Assembly (NCBI RefSeq): GCF_000430525.1
Contig: NZ_AUME01000013.1
Span: 1 to 62,241, forward strand
Direction of reading: 5' to 3'
Origin: Prevotella corporis DSM 18810 = JCM 8529
GTDB lineage: Bacteria; Bacteroidota; Bacteroidia; Bacteroidales; Bacteroidaceae
DNA: 62,241 nucleotides
The position numbers and the translations under genes are program-made. Positions 32,765-40,483 of the stretch are shown in pieces. The first letter of the stretch is position 1; every line of letters starts with the position of its first letter. Below the pieces are notes generated by a model, which did no database searches, had not been told where the DNA came from, and saw only the letters and a list, made by a program, of their open reading frames with translations.

Positions 32765-33148
32765 TTACTTCAATTCTACCTTGGCGCCTTCAGCCTCGAT
32801 AGTCTTCTTCAAGTTTTCAGCTTCGTCCTTAGACATGCCTTCCTTCAATGTAGAAGGAGCACCGTCAACAAGATCCTTAGCTTCCTTCAAACCGAGGCCA
32901 CAAGCTTCTTTAACTGCCTTAACGACCTTCAACTTGCTTGCACCTGCATCAGTCAGGACAACATCGAATTCTGTCTTCTCTGCGCCGCCATCAGCTGCAC
33001 CAGCTGCACCAGCTGCAGGACCTGCAACAGCAACAGCTGCAGCAGCAGGCTCAATACCATACTCGTCCTTGAGGACTGTTGCCAACTCATTTACTTCCTT
33101 AACAGTAAGATTTACTAACTCTTCTGCAATAGCTTTTACGTCTGCCAT
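32765..33148 (-). CDS. rplL: 50S ribosomal protein L7/L12 (bL12)
   Basis: Stalk protein that recruits translation GTPases, present in several copies per ribosome. It has 127 residues: an N-terminal dimerisation helix, an Ala/Gly-rich hinge near residues 35-55, and the C-terminal domain ([33 protein letters not shown]). It lies 60 bases after rplJ. Confidence 0.98.
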   Translation of the reverse strand: MADVKAIAEELVNLTVKEVNELATVLKDEYGIEPAAAAVAVAGPAAGAAGAADGGAEKTEFDVVLTDAGASKLKVVKAVKEACGLGLKEAKDLVDGAPSTLKEGMSKDEAENLKKTIEAEGAKVELK

Positions 33149-33208
33149 TTTTATTCTAAATATTTAATTTATTCTTTAAAAAACTGTAACTAGTGACTTT
33201 ATTTAAGT

Positions 33209-33727
33209 TTATTCAGGACGCTCGCCTAAAGTCTTAAGCACACCGTGGATGGTGCTTGCGCCAGATTGGAGAGCAGAAACTACGTTCTTTGCCGGTGACT
33301 GCAGCAATGCCATAACATCAGCAATAAGTTCGTTCTTGCTCTTGAGAGCTGCAAGTTCTTCGAGTTTGTCAGCACCTACAAAGATTGTTTCCTCAGCATA
33401 GGCAGCCTTGAGAGCTGGTATACCTTCTTTTTTATAATCCTTGAGGAGCTTTGCAGGAATATTAGCTGTATGTGCAAACATTACAGCTGTATTGCCTATC
33501 AAAGAACCATACATAGGTTCGTAATCTACATCTGAAGCCTCAAAAGCCTTGTGGAGAAGCTTATTCTTCACAACAACCATCTTGATTTCGCTCTTGAAGC
33601 ACTTACGACGGAGAGCGCTTGTAGCCTCAGCATTCAAACCTGTAACATCTACAAGGTAAAAATGAGGATATTCCTTAAGCTTCTCACCGAGTTCAGTGAT
33701 AATTGTATCTTTTACTTCTTTCTTCAT
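33209..33727 (-). CDS. rplJ: 50S ribosomal protein L10 (uL10)
   Basis: Base of the ribosomal stalk to which L12 dimers attach, 172 residues. The N-terminal rRNA-binding domain holds VDVTGLNAEATSALRRKCF, and the C-terminal helix ends ALQSGASTIHGVLKTLGER. It starts 18 bases after rplA, so there is no long separate L10 leader. Confidence 0.97.
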   Translation of the reverse strand: MKKEVKDTIITELGEKLKEYPHFYLVDVTGLNAEATSALRRKCFKSEIKMVVVKNKLLHKAFEASDVDYEPMYGSLIGNTAVMFAHTANIPAKLLKDYKKEGIPALKAAYAEETIFVGADKLEELAALKSKNELIADVMALLQSPAKNVVSALQSGASTIHGVLKTLGERPE

Positions 33728-33745
33728 TTTACAAAACTTTTAGAG

Positions 33746-34438
33746 TTACTCAGCTGATTTAGGATCAATCTTGATACCCTTACTCATCGTGCTAGAAATA
33801 AAGATACTCTTAATATATGTACCTTTAGCAGCAGCAGGCTTCAATTTGACGACCGTAGAGATGAACTCCTTGGCATTTCCAAAAATCTGCTCAGGTGTCA
33901 TACTGGTCTTACCAATTGACGTGTGGATAATACCAGCCTTATCAACCTTAAAGTCAATCTTACCTGACTTAACATCCTTTACTGCTTTAGCAACATCCAT
34001 TGTCACAGTACCACTCTTTGGGTTTGGCATCAATCCGCGTGGACCGAGTACACGGCCTAAAGGACCAACTTTACCCATACAAGATGGCATGGTAATGATG
34101 ACATCAACTTCTGTCCATCCCCCTTTGATCTTGTCGATATATTCGTCAAGACCAACATAATCAGCTCCAGCTTCCTTAGCGGCAGCTTCCTGATCAGGTG
34201 TACAGAGGCAGAGCACACGTGTTACCTTTCCTGTACCGTTTGGCAATGTAACCACACCACGAACCATTTGGTTAGCCTTACGTGGGTCAACTCCCAGACG
34301 GACATCGATATCGATTGACGCATCAAACTTAGTTGTGGTAATTTCCTTAACTAATTTTGAAGCCTCATCTAAAGTGTATGCCTTCCCTAGTTCAACCTTC
34401 TCAGCTACTGATTTCTGATTTTTTGTCAGTTTTCTCAT
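33746..34438 (-). CDS. rplA: 50S ribosomal protein L1 (uL1)
   Basis: L1-stalk protein that helps release E-site tRNA and, in many bacteria, represses rplKA. It has 230 residues, with [20 protein letters not shown] near residue 38 and [15 protein letters not shown] near 130. It lies 21 bases after rplK. Confidence 0.98.
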   Translation of the reverse strand: MRKLTKNQKSVAEKVELGKAYTLDEASKLVKEITTTKFDASIDIDVRLGVDPRKANQMVRGVVTLPNGTGKVTRVLCLCTPDQEAAAKEAGADYVGLDEYIDKIKGGWTEVDVIITMPSCMGKVGPLGRVLGPRGLMPNPKSGTVTMDVAKAVKDVKSGKIDFKVDKAGIIHTSIGKTSMTPEQIFGNAKEFISTVVKLKPAAAKGTYIKSIFISSTMSKGIKIDPKSAE

Positions 34439-34459
34439 TTTTACTTTTGAAGTTTAAAA

Positions 34460-34900
34460 TTATTTACCAGGGAAGTCACCTTTTACAGTGATACCCATAC
34501 TACGTGCAGTACCAGCGACAAGCTTCATTGCACTCTCTACTGTGAAGCAGTTGAGGTCAGACATCTTATCTTCTGCAATAGCTTTAACCTGGTCCCAAGT
34601 CACAGAGGCGACTTTCTTACGGTTAGGCTCGCCAGATCCGCTCTTAATCTTGGCAGCCTCAAGCAACTGAACAGCTGCAGGAGGAGTCTTGATTACAAAG
34701 CTAAAAGACTTATCGTTGTAGTAAGTGATGACAACTGGAAGAACTTTTCCAGCTTTATCCTGGGTACGGGCGTTGAATTCCTTGCAAAAACCCATGATGT
34801 TAATACCCTTAGAACCCAAAGCCGGGCCTACGGGGGGTGAAGGATTTGCAGCGCCACCTCTAATCTGTAATTTGATTAATCCAGCAACTTCTTTAGCCAT
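34460..34900 (-). CDS. rplK: 50S ribosomal protein L11 (uL11)
   Basis: GTPase-centre protein needed for the stringent response and bound by thiopeptides. It has 146 residues: [20 protein letters not shown] at the N terminus with the conserved prolines, and the rRNA-binding C-terminal domain ending [15 protein letters not shown]. It follows nusG by 59 bases. Confidence 0.98.
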   Translation of the reverse strand: MAKEVAGLIKLQIRGGAANPSPPVGPALGSKGINIMGFCKEFNARTQDKAGKVLPVVITYYNDKSFSFVIKTPPAAVQLLEAAKIKSGSGEPNRKKVASVTWDQVKAIAEDKMSDLNCFTVESAMKLVAGTARSMGITVKGDFPGK

Positions 34901-34959
34901 TTCTTTTTGTTAATATTTAAAATTTAAATTATAAAAGAAGATGTATCCGTAACAATACT

Positions 34960-35505
34960 TTAATCTTCTTTTGCGACTTGCATAAAACTAAGTTCCAAAG
35001 GATTCTGACGTCCAAAGATCATTACCATAACCTTCAGCTTATGCTTCTCGGTATTCACCTCTTCGATGATACCATGAAAACCACTGAACGGTCCATCGGT
35101 AACTTTGACAGACTCTCCCACTTCAAATGGAATGTCGTGAATATCTTCCAATTCAGACTCTTCCACATTGCCGAGCAGACGATTCACCTCGGCCTGACGA
35201 ACAGGCGAAGGCTCTGCCATTCCTCCAAGGAATCCAAGCACATTAGGCATATATCGGAGCTGCGATGCAACTTCCGAATTCATGATGGCTTGAACAAGCA
35301 CATAGCCAGGAAGACTAAGCTTCTCAGTAACTATGCGTTTGCCGTTACGCAAAGATGCGTGACTCTCTGTTGGTAGTAAAACCTCAAAGACACGCTCCGC
35401 AAGCTTCGTGTTTTGTCGTAGCTCGGCATCGATGTATTCTTTCACCTTTGCCTCCTTACCACTGATGGCACGAAGAACATACCATTTCTTTTCTGTATCT
35501 GCCAT
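34960..35505 (-). CDS. nusG: Transcription termination/antitermination protein NusG
   Basis: Couples RNA polymerase to the ribosome or to Rho. It has 181 residues with the NGN domain ([20 protein letters not shown], residues 6-25) and a C-terminal KOW domain ([17 protein letters not shown], about 131-147). It lies 17 bases after secE. Confidence 0.97.
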   Translation of the reverse strand: MADTEKKWYVLRAISGKEAKVKEYIDAELRQNTKLAERVFEVLLPTESHASLRNGKRIVTEKLSLPGYVLVQAIMNSEVASQLRYMPNVLGFLGGMAEPSPVRQAEVNRLLGNVEESELEDIHDIPFEVGESVKVTDGPFSGFHGIIEEVNTEKHKLKVMVMIFGRQNPLELSFMQVAKED

Positions 35506-35522
35506 TTTGTACTCCTAACAAT

Positions 35523-35714
35523 TTAACCTGGATAAACGAAGTCCATTACGTGCTGTGATATGAAATCAAAAACAAACACTATCAATGCAATGACAAGGGA
35601 AGCAGATAATACAACCATTGCACTATGTGTAAGTTCAGCAGGCGTAGGCCATGTAGTCTTATGCGCAAGTTCTTCGTAGCAAGCCTTGCAATAATTTACT
35701 ATTTTCTTATACAT
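35523..35714 (-). CDS. secE: Preprotein translocase subunit SecE
   Basis: Single-span clamp of the SecY channel. I place the start at 35714 (MYKKIVNYCKACYEELAHKT, 63 residues), because the open frame upstream runs into tRNA-Trp. The motif ELAHKTTWPTPAEL is followed by one hydrophobic segment (about residues 30-55). It is one of the short forms with a single membrane helix, and is followed by nusG as in most bacteria. Confidence 0.96.
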   Translation of the reverse strand: MYKKIVNYCKACYEELAHKTTWPTPAELTHSAMVVLSASLVIALIVFVFDFISQHVMDFVYPG

Positions 35715-35729
35715 ATTATCTTTCTTGAG

Positions 35730-35802
35730 CACGGGTTGAAGGACTCGAACCCTCGACACCTGGTTTTGGAGACCAGTGCTCTACCAACTGAGCTAAACCC
35801 GT
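35730..35802 (-). tRNA. tRNA-Trp (anticodon CCA)
   Basis: A 73-base cloverleaf read on the minus strand: acceptor ACGGGTT / AACCCGT, D arm GCTC/GAGC, anticodon stem CTGGT/ACCAG with loop CTCCAAA, and T loop TTCGAGT. The discriminator is G and CCA is not encoded. It is embedded between tuf and secE. Confidence 0.97.
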
Positions 35803-35804
35803 AG

Positions 35805-35834
35805 ATATAGTTCCCACCGAAGCGGGAACTATAT
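35805..35834 (-). promoter_or_regulatory. UUCG-capped hairpin between tuf and tRNA-Trp
   Basis: The minus strand forms an 11-bp perfect stem ATATAGTTCCC / GGGAACTATAT, extended by a G-U pair and closed by C-TTCG-G. It has no T run, so it is unlikely to be a full terminator. It could protect the tuf mRNA 3' end or mark the point where tRNA-Trp is cut from the transcript. Confidence 0.6.
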
Positions 35835-35847
35835 TATATGTATCGAA

Positions 35848-37038
35848 TTAATCTTCGTACACTTCTGTAATCTGACCAGAACCTACTGTACGACCACCCT
35901 CACGGATAGCGAAACGGAGTCCCTGGTTCAAAGCAACAGCATAGATGAGCTCTACCTGAATCTCAACGTTGTCACCAGGCATAACCATTTCTACGCCTTC
36001 TGGCAATGTGATTTCACCCGTGCAGTCCATTGTACGGAGGTAGAACTGTGGACGATACTTGTTTCCGAATGGAGTATGACGACCACCTTCTTCCTTCTTC
36101 AGGATATAAACAGAAGCCTTAAACTTCTTGAATGGTTTGATCTGACCTGGGTGGCAAAGTACCATACCACGCTTGATTTCTTCCTTGTCGATACCACGGA
36201 GAAGCAAACCAACGTTATCACCAGCCTGACCTTCGTCCAAAATCTTACGGAACATTTCAACACCAGTTACAGTTGACTTCTTATCTTCACCAAGACCGAG
36301 CAATTCAACTTCATCACCTACGTGGATAACACCAGTCTCTATACGACCAGTAGCAACAGTACCACGACCAGTGATTGAGAATACGTCCTCGATAGGCATC
36401 AAGAATGGTTTATCTGTAGCTCTTGGAGGCTCCTGAATCCACTCATCAACTGTATCCATGAGCTCCATGATTTTGTCAGTCCATTTTTCAACACCGTTCA
36501 AAGCGCCGAGAGCTGAACCACGAATGATAGGAGTATCTTCCTCAAACTCGTACTGCTCGAGGATTTCACGAACTTCCATTTCAACGAGTTCGAGCATTTC
36601 CTCATCTTCTACCATATCGCACTTGTTCAAGAAGACTACCAAGCGAGGTACGTTCACCTGACGTGCGAGCAGTACGTGCTCACGTGTCTGAGGCATAGGA
36701 CCGTCAGTAGCAGCTACTACAAGAATGGCACCATCCATCTGTGCAGCACCAGTAACCATGTTCTTCACATAGTCGGCGTGACCCGGACAGTCAACGTGTG
36801 CGTAGTGACGCTTTGCTGTTTCATACTCAATGTGAGAAGAGTTGATAGTAATACCACGCTCTTTCTCCTCAGGAGCGTTATCAATCTGATCAAAAGACTT
36901 AGCATCTTCACCGCCGAAACCCTTATCATGAAGAGTCTTAGAAATGGCAGCTGTCAAAGTAGTCTTACCGTGGTCAACGTGACCGATTGTACCAATGTTT
37001 ACATGCGGTTTGGTACGCTGAAATGTCTCTTTAGCCAT
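35848..37038 (-). CDS. tuf: Elongation factor Tu
   Basis: GTPase that delivers aminoacyl-tRNA to the ribosome. It has 396 residues with GHVDHGKT at 19-26, [13 protein letters not shown], and NKCDMVED. Domains II and III are complete, ending [15 protein letters not shown]. It is the only tuf gene in the window and lies within a string of tRNA genes under the promoter at 37577-37584. Confidence 0.98.
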   Translation of the reverse strand: MAKETFQRTKPHVNIGTIGHVDHGKTTLTAAISKTLHDKGFGGEDAKSFDQIDNAPEEKERGITINSSHIEYETAKRHYAHVDCPGHADYVKNMVTGAAQMDGAILVVAATDGPMPQTREHVLLARQVNVPRLVVFLNKCDMVEDEEMLELVEMEVREILEQYEFEEDTPIIRGSALGALNGVEKWTDKIMELMDTVDEWIQEPPRATDKPFLMPIEDVFSITGRGTVATGRIETGVIHVGDEVELLGLGEDKKSTVTGVEMFRKILDEGQAGDNVGLLLRGIDKEEIKRGMVLCHPGQIKPFKKFKASVYILKKEEGGRHTPFGNKYRPQFYLRTMDCTGEITLPEGVEMVMPGDNVEIQVELIYAVALNQGLRFAIREGGRTVGSGQITEVYED

Positions 37039-37116
37039 AGCTTTTTATTTTATTTATATAAATGAATAATCTTTGTTTTGTTTTTCTCCCGAACTAGAAT
37101 TTAGAACAGAAAGTAG

Positions 37117-37188
<72 letters not shown>

Positions 37189-37196
37189 AAAACGTG

Positions 37197-37269
37197 AGCG
37201 GAAAACGGGGCTCAAACCCGCGACCCCCAGCTTGGAAGGCTAGTGCTCTATCAACTGAGCTATTTCCGC
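37197..37269 (-). tRNA. tRNA-Gly (anticodon TCC)
   Basis: A 73-base cloverleaf: acceptor GCGGAAA / TTTCCGC, anticodon stem CTAGC/GCTGG with one mispair-tolerant position, loop CTTCCAA, T stem GCGGG/CCCGT. It lies 8 bases upstream of tRNA-Thr(GGT). Confidence 0.96.
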
Positions 37270-37343
37270 AAGTAATTTCTGAAATCTCTGCCTTTTCAAT
37301 AATCAAGGAGCCGATTCAACAGAAATGTTAATATTTTACTGAG

Positions 37344-37425
37344 TGGGTAGTGATGGATTCGAACCACCGAAGCTAGAAGCAGCAGATTTACAGTCTGCCC
37401 CATTTGGCCACTCTGGAAACTACCC
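37344..37425 (-). tRNA. tRNA-Tyr (anticodon GTA)
   Basis: An 82-base class II tRNA with a long variable arm: acceptor GGGTAGT / ACTACCC, anticodon stem CAGA/TCTG with loop CTGTAAA, and T loop TTCGAAT. It lies between the Gly and Thr(TGT) tRNAs. Confidence 0.96.
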
Positions 37426-37453
37426 CTAAGTACTAAAGCCGTCTCTTTTAGAG

Positions 37454-37527
37454 AGCCTCTTGTCGGATTCGAACCAACGACCCCGAGATTACAAATCACG
37501 TGCTCTGGCCAACTGAGCTAAAGAGGC
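37454..37527 (-). tRNA. tRNA-Thr (anticodon TGT)
   Basis: A 74-base cloverleaf: acceptor GCCTCTT / AAGAGGC, anticodon loop TTTGTAA, T stem GTTGG/CCGAC. It is the first gene of the tRNA-tuf transcript, about 50 bases after the promoter. Confidence 0.96.
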
Positions 37528-37576
37528 GAATGCAGCCGTTTAGCTACCCGCTTTTACACTTGTCGTAAAACGGCTG

Positions 37577-37584
37577 CAAAGGTA
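37577..37584 (-). promoter_or_regulatory. Promoter -7 element of the tRNA-tuf operon
   Basis: The minus strand reads TACCTTTG, an exact TAnnTTTG element, between hpf and tRNA-Thr(TGT). No terminator is seen between the tRNAs and tuf, so Thr-Tyr-Gly-Thr-tuf-Trp are probably one precursor. Confidence 0.75.
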
Positions 37585-37623
37585 ATGCTTTATTTTTTAT
37601 CCTCCAAAAAAAATGGAAGTTTT

Positions 37624-37923
37624 TTAATACTTTCTTTGTTTTTCTTTCGCTTTGGTAAGCTTCACTTTCATTGCATCCAAACACTGATCGACGCTCTCCT
37701 CAAAGGTGTCACAGGTTTTCTCAACATACAGTTGAATCCCTGGAGCTGTCACCGTCAAACTCGTTGTTTTATTTAATGCTGTTGCTGGCTTTTCTACCTT
37801 TAATTGCACCTCTACTTTCTGAATGTCCTCGTAAGATCTTTCTAACTTCTCAACTTTTTTGTTGATAAAAGTCTCTAACTTTTCGGTAGCGTCAAAACGA
37901 ATCGCCTGAATCATAATTTCCAT
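37624..37923 (-). CDS. hpf: Ribosome hibernation-promoting factor, short form (HPF/RaiA family)
   Basis: Binds the 30S mRNA channel in resting cells and silences ribosomes. It has 99 residues: MIQAIRFDATEKLETFINKK at the N terminus and the core TVTAPGIQLYVEKTCDTFEE. The C-terminal dimerisation domain of long HPF is missing, so it is the short class. It is 21 bases after the recombinase gene and part of rpsU-xer-hpf. Confidence 0.94.
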   Translation of the reverse strand: MEIMIQAIRFDATEKLETFINKKVEKLERSYEDIQKVEVQLKVEKPATALNKTTSLTVTAPGIQLYVEKTCDTFEESVDQCLDAMKVKLTKAKEKQRKY

Positions 37924-37944
37924 AATTGCCTCCTTGTTTTTAGT

Positions 37945-38829
37945 TTAAGCCCTGGGATGGGCATTTTTATAGACTTTCTTCAACTGCTCGAACGTTGTAT
38001 GAGTGTAGATCTCCGTAGTAGAGAGACTCTCGTGTCCAAGTAGTTTCTTCACACTCTCCAATCCTGCTTCGTGATTCAGCATTGCGGTGGCGAAGGTGTG
38101 GCGAAGCACATGTGGACTTTTCTTCTTCAACGTCGATACTTTAGCAAGGTTTTGCCTTACAATGTATCTTACTTGAGCACTTGTCATGCACAGCCCTTTC
38201 GCAGTAAGGAAAAGAGCAGCAGCCCTCTTGCCTATCTCCTTGTCACGCCTATCTATATAAGATTGTAGCGCCAAAGAAAGCTCGTCACCGAATGGAATAA
38301 TGCGTTGTTTGTCTCTTTTTCCCGTAACCTTCAGTTCACGGGTGATAAAATTGACATCCTTGTCTTCTAACCCTATCAACTCTGACACTCTAATGCCCGT
38401 AGAATAGAACGTTATTATTAATGTACGCGCGAGGATGCTCTTGTAGTTGTCGTCCCACATGACCGAGTCCAAAAGCTGATCCACTTCTTTCTCTTTCAGA
38501 AATTGAGGCAGCGGTTTCTTTCTTTTTGGCCCCTGAATCTCATGTGCTGGATCACTCTCAACAAGTTCTCTCCGTAGCGCATAGCGATAAAATGAACGCA
38601 GTGCGCTTAGTTTTCTGTTCACAGAAGCAGCGCTGTTTCCTTTATCCATCAAAAGTTCCATCCAATCACGGATAACATCCGAATCAACGGACTCCCAAGA
38701 CATTGCGTCTTCGATATTCTTGAAAAACAGTTCAAACTCTCTCAAGTCCTCCCCGTAGCTTTTCACAGTCAGTTTCGAATAGTTTCGCTCCAACCGTAGA
38801 TAATTCAAGAAATCTTCAACTTTCAACAC
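37945..38829 (-). CDS. Tyrosine recombinase, XerC/XerD family
   Basis: Site-specific recombinase, 294 residues, likely for chromosome dimer resolution. The N-terminal SAM-like DNA-binding domain covers ~1-90. The catalytic set is complete: R147 (STGIRVSEL), K171 (VTGKRDK), H240 and R243 (HVLRHTFA), H266 (LLGHESL), and the nucleophile Y275 (TEIYTH). Its place between rpsU and hpf is a conserved Bacteroidetes arrangement and argues for a housekeeping XerC/D rather than a phage integrase. Which of the two Xer types it is cannot be settled here. Confidence 0.92.
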   Translation of the reverse strand: MLKVEDFLNYLRLERNYSKLTVKSYGEDLREFELFFKNIEDAMSWESVDSDVIRDWMELLMDKGNSAASVNRKLSALRSFYRYALRRELVESDPAHEIQGPKRKKPLPQFLKEKEVDQLLDSVMWDDNYKSILARTLIITFYSTGIRVSELIGLEDKDVNFITRELKVTGKRDKQRIIPFGDELSLALQSYIDRRDKEIGKRAAALFLTAKGLCMTSAQVRYIVRQNLAKVSTLKKKSPHVLRHTFATAMLNHEAGLESVKKLLGHESLSTTEIYTHTTFEQLKKVYKNAHPRA

Positions 38830-38902
38830 ATCACTAAACCTTGGTTCTTGGCAACGAATTTACAGAAAATTATCTGAACTACCAAATTTTACGCAAATTA
38901 TT

Positions 38903-39094
38903 TTACTCCTCTGCGTCACGAAGTTGCTGTACATAAATGGCACGTTCCATCTTCAAGCGCCTCTTAACAGAAGGTTTGTCAAACTGCTGACGAGAACGAA
39001 GTTCTTTTAAGACACCTGTTTTTTCAAACTTTCTCTTAAACTTCTTGAGAGCTCTTTCGATGTTCTCACCATCCTTTACTGGTACAATAATCAT
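38903..39094 (-). CDS. rpsU: 30S ribosomal protein S21 (bS21)
   Basis: Small basic protein at the 30S platform near the anti-Shine-Dalgarno region. It has 63 residues, MIIVPVKDGENIERALKKFK followed by FEKTGVLKELRSRQQFDKPS. It opens the rpsU-xer-hpf operon, with a promoter 66 bases upstream. Confidence 0.96.
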   Translation of the reverse strand: MIIVPVKDGENIERALKKFKRKFEKTGVLKELRSRQQFDKPSVKRRLKMERAIYVQQLRDAEE

Positions 39095-39159
39095 GCTTTT
39101 TGTTTTAATTATTTAATTGTTAAACATTTACAAAGTGGCATGTGCCAACTTTAGCGGTG

Positions 39160-39167
39160 CAAAATTA
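39160..39167 (-). promoter_or_regulatory. Promoter -7 element of rpsU
   Basis: The minus strand reads TAATTTTG, an exact TAnnTTTG match in the 210-base gap between the TM2 gene and rpsU. Confidence 0.7.
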
Positions 39168-39304
39168 CAGTTTATTTTCCTAACTACCAAATATTTATCG
39201 GATAAATGCAAATTTTGCGACGTTTTAAAGGTTGTAGTGGAAAGATTCCATCGATGCACGTCACTTTCACGAGAATCCTCGCAAACCAGTGTGAGCTCCT
39301 ATTT

Positions 39305-39643
39305 TTAATATGAATATCCGGTTTGCAACAGTCGGAGGTTTTTCGCTCGGGTCTCATTCATGATCAGGAACAAGTCAACAATCCACCATATACCGGCACC
39401 ACCACAAGTAATCAGTTTCAGAACTCCCAATCCGATATCGCCGATGTAGAATCTGTCAATTCCCAATTGCCCCAAAAGAATCGACAAGATGATGGAAATC
39501 GTAGGATCTTTCATCATCGAAAATCGTAGATTTGCCGTGCGGAGGTCCATTTCCATCAGGCTGCGTTTCACAAGTTCCCATGCCTCAAATGGGATTTTTC
39601 CGCCATTCACTGCCAGCAATTGTTCCACTTGAATTGTATTCAT
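39305..39643 (-). CDS. TM2 domain membrane protein
   Basis: A 112-residue protein. Residues 1-42 are soluble. Residues ~46-100 form the TM2 domain, with two membrane helices joined by the motif DRFYIG (63-68) and a second helix AGIWWIVDLFLIMNE. TM2 proteins are small inner-membrane proteins of poorly known function. It is the third gene of a CD225-DUF2752-TM2 set, 21 bases after DUF2752. Confidence 0.88.
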   Translation of the reverse strand: MNTIQVEQLLAVNGGKIPFEAWELVKRSLMEMDLRTANLRFSMMKDPTISIILSILLGQLGIDRFYIGDIGLGVLKLITCGGAGIWWIVDLFLIMNETRAKNLRLLQTGYSY

Positions 39644-39664
39644 AGTTGTAAGGCTTTTGAAATT

Positions 39665-40036
39665 TTATATATGCAATACGTTACGTACAACCAACCAAAC
39701 AAAAAAAATCACGATATAGGTCCAAACAACATACCGGTGTTCCGCTATTCTGCCCCATTTTGACTTCCATTTTCCTGTGGGTAGCACCCAAAGCAAACAC
39801 AAAACCAGCAAATAGGGCAGTGCAAGCAACAAGAAATAATTGTAAGAGATAGCCTCTCCGAAATTGCCGTGAAGTGCAGCATGCAAAAACCGCTGCGCTC
39901 CGCAACCCGGACAGCTGTAACCCGTTAACAACTTAACGGGACACTTTGGGGACAACCGATACTGAGCAGGATTTAACAGAAAGTAAAAGCTGCCAATTGC
40001 AATTGCCCCCAACAGCGAAAAGGCAATCTTTCTCAA
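39665..40036 (-). CDS. DUF2752 membrane protein
   Basis: A 123-residue protein with about three hydrophobic segments (residues ~5-21, ~66-86, ~102-119). The family motif is CPVKLLTGYSCPGCGAQR at 32-49, with Cys32, Cys42 and Cys45 as possible metal or redox residues. Function is unknown. It starts 3 bases after the CD225 gene and so is likely co-translated with it. Confidence 0.87.
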   Translation of the reverse strand: MRKIAFSLLGAIAIGSFYFLLNPAQYRLSPKCPVKLLTGYSCPGCGAQRFLHAALHGNFGEAISYNYFLLLALPYLLVLCLLWVLPTGKWKSKWGRIAEHRYVVWTYIVIFFVWLVVRNVLHI

Positions 40037-40039
40037 CCC

Positions 40040-40357
40040 TTACTGATTAAGGATAGACGCAAGAGAGCCAAAACCAAAAATGCCGAAATAGGCTAAATTG
40101 CATACCACAGAAATGATAACTCCTATCCAGCACCATTTCTTCACGTCGTTGGCTGTTGCCACAGCCAACTCGTACTGATTGGTCATATAATAGGTATTCA
40201 CCTTATTTGCCAAGATAATCGCATAAATGCCCAAAGGCAAGCAACAACAAATAGTTGTAAAAATGGCAAATATCAGGTTATTGTTGGGTTTCGGAGGCAT
40301 TACATTGCCAGAGTTCCTACTCTGCCCCATGCCATCATTGGTAAAATTCTCATTCAT
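40040..40357 (-). CDS. CD225/dispanin family membrane protein
   Basis: A 105-residue protein with a Asn/Pro-rich N terminus (1-26) and two hydrophobic segments: NLIFAIFTTICCCLPLGIYA (27-46) with a triple Cys, and a second at ~77-99. Between them is ILANKVNTYYMTNQYELAVA, the loop typical of CD225. In animals this family includes the interferon-induced membrane-fusion blockers; bacterial roles are unknown. It heads the three-gene cassette. Confidence 0.85.
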   Translation of the reverse strand: MNENFTNDGMGQSRNSGNVMPPKPNNNLIFAIFTTICCCLPLGIYAIILANKVNTYYMTNQYELAVATANDVKKWCWIGVIISVVCNLAYFGIFGFGSLASILNQ

Positions 40358-40483
40358 AATCTTAATTTATTAATCAATTGTTTTAAAAGTTGATTCACAC
40401 TGTTGATTCAAGGCGGAAAAACAAATTCATTATTATTGCTATCATGATTAATATATGAATTTCCGTTGTATTATACTTTCCCC

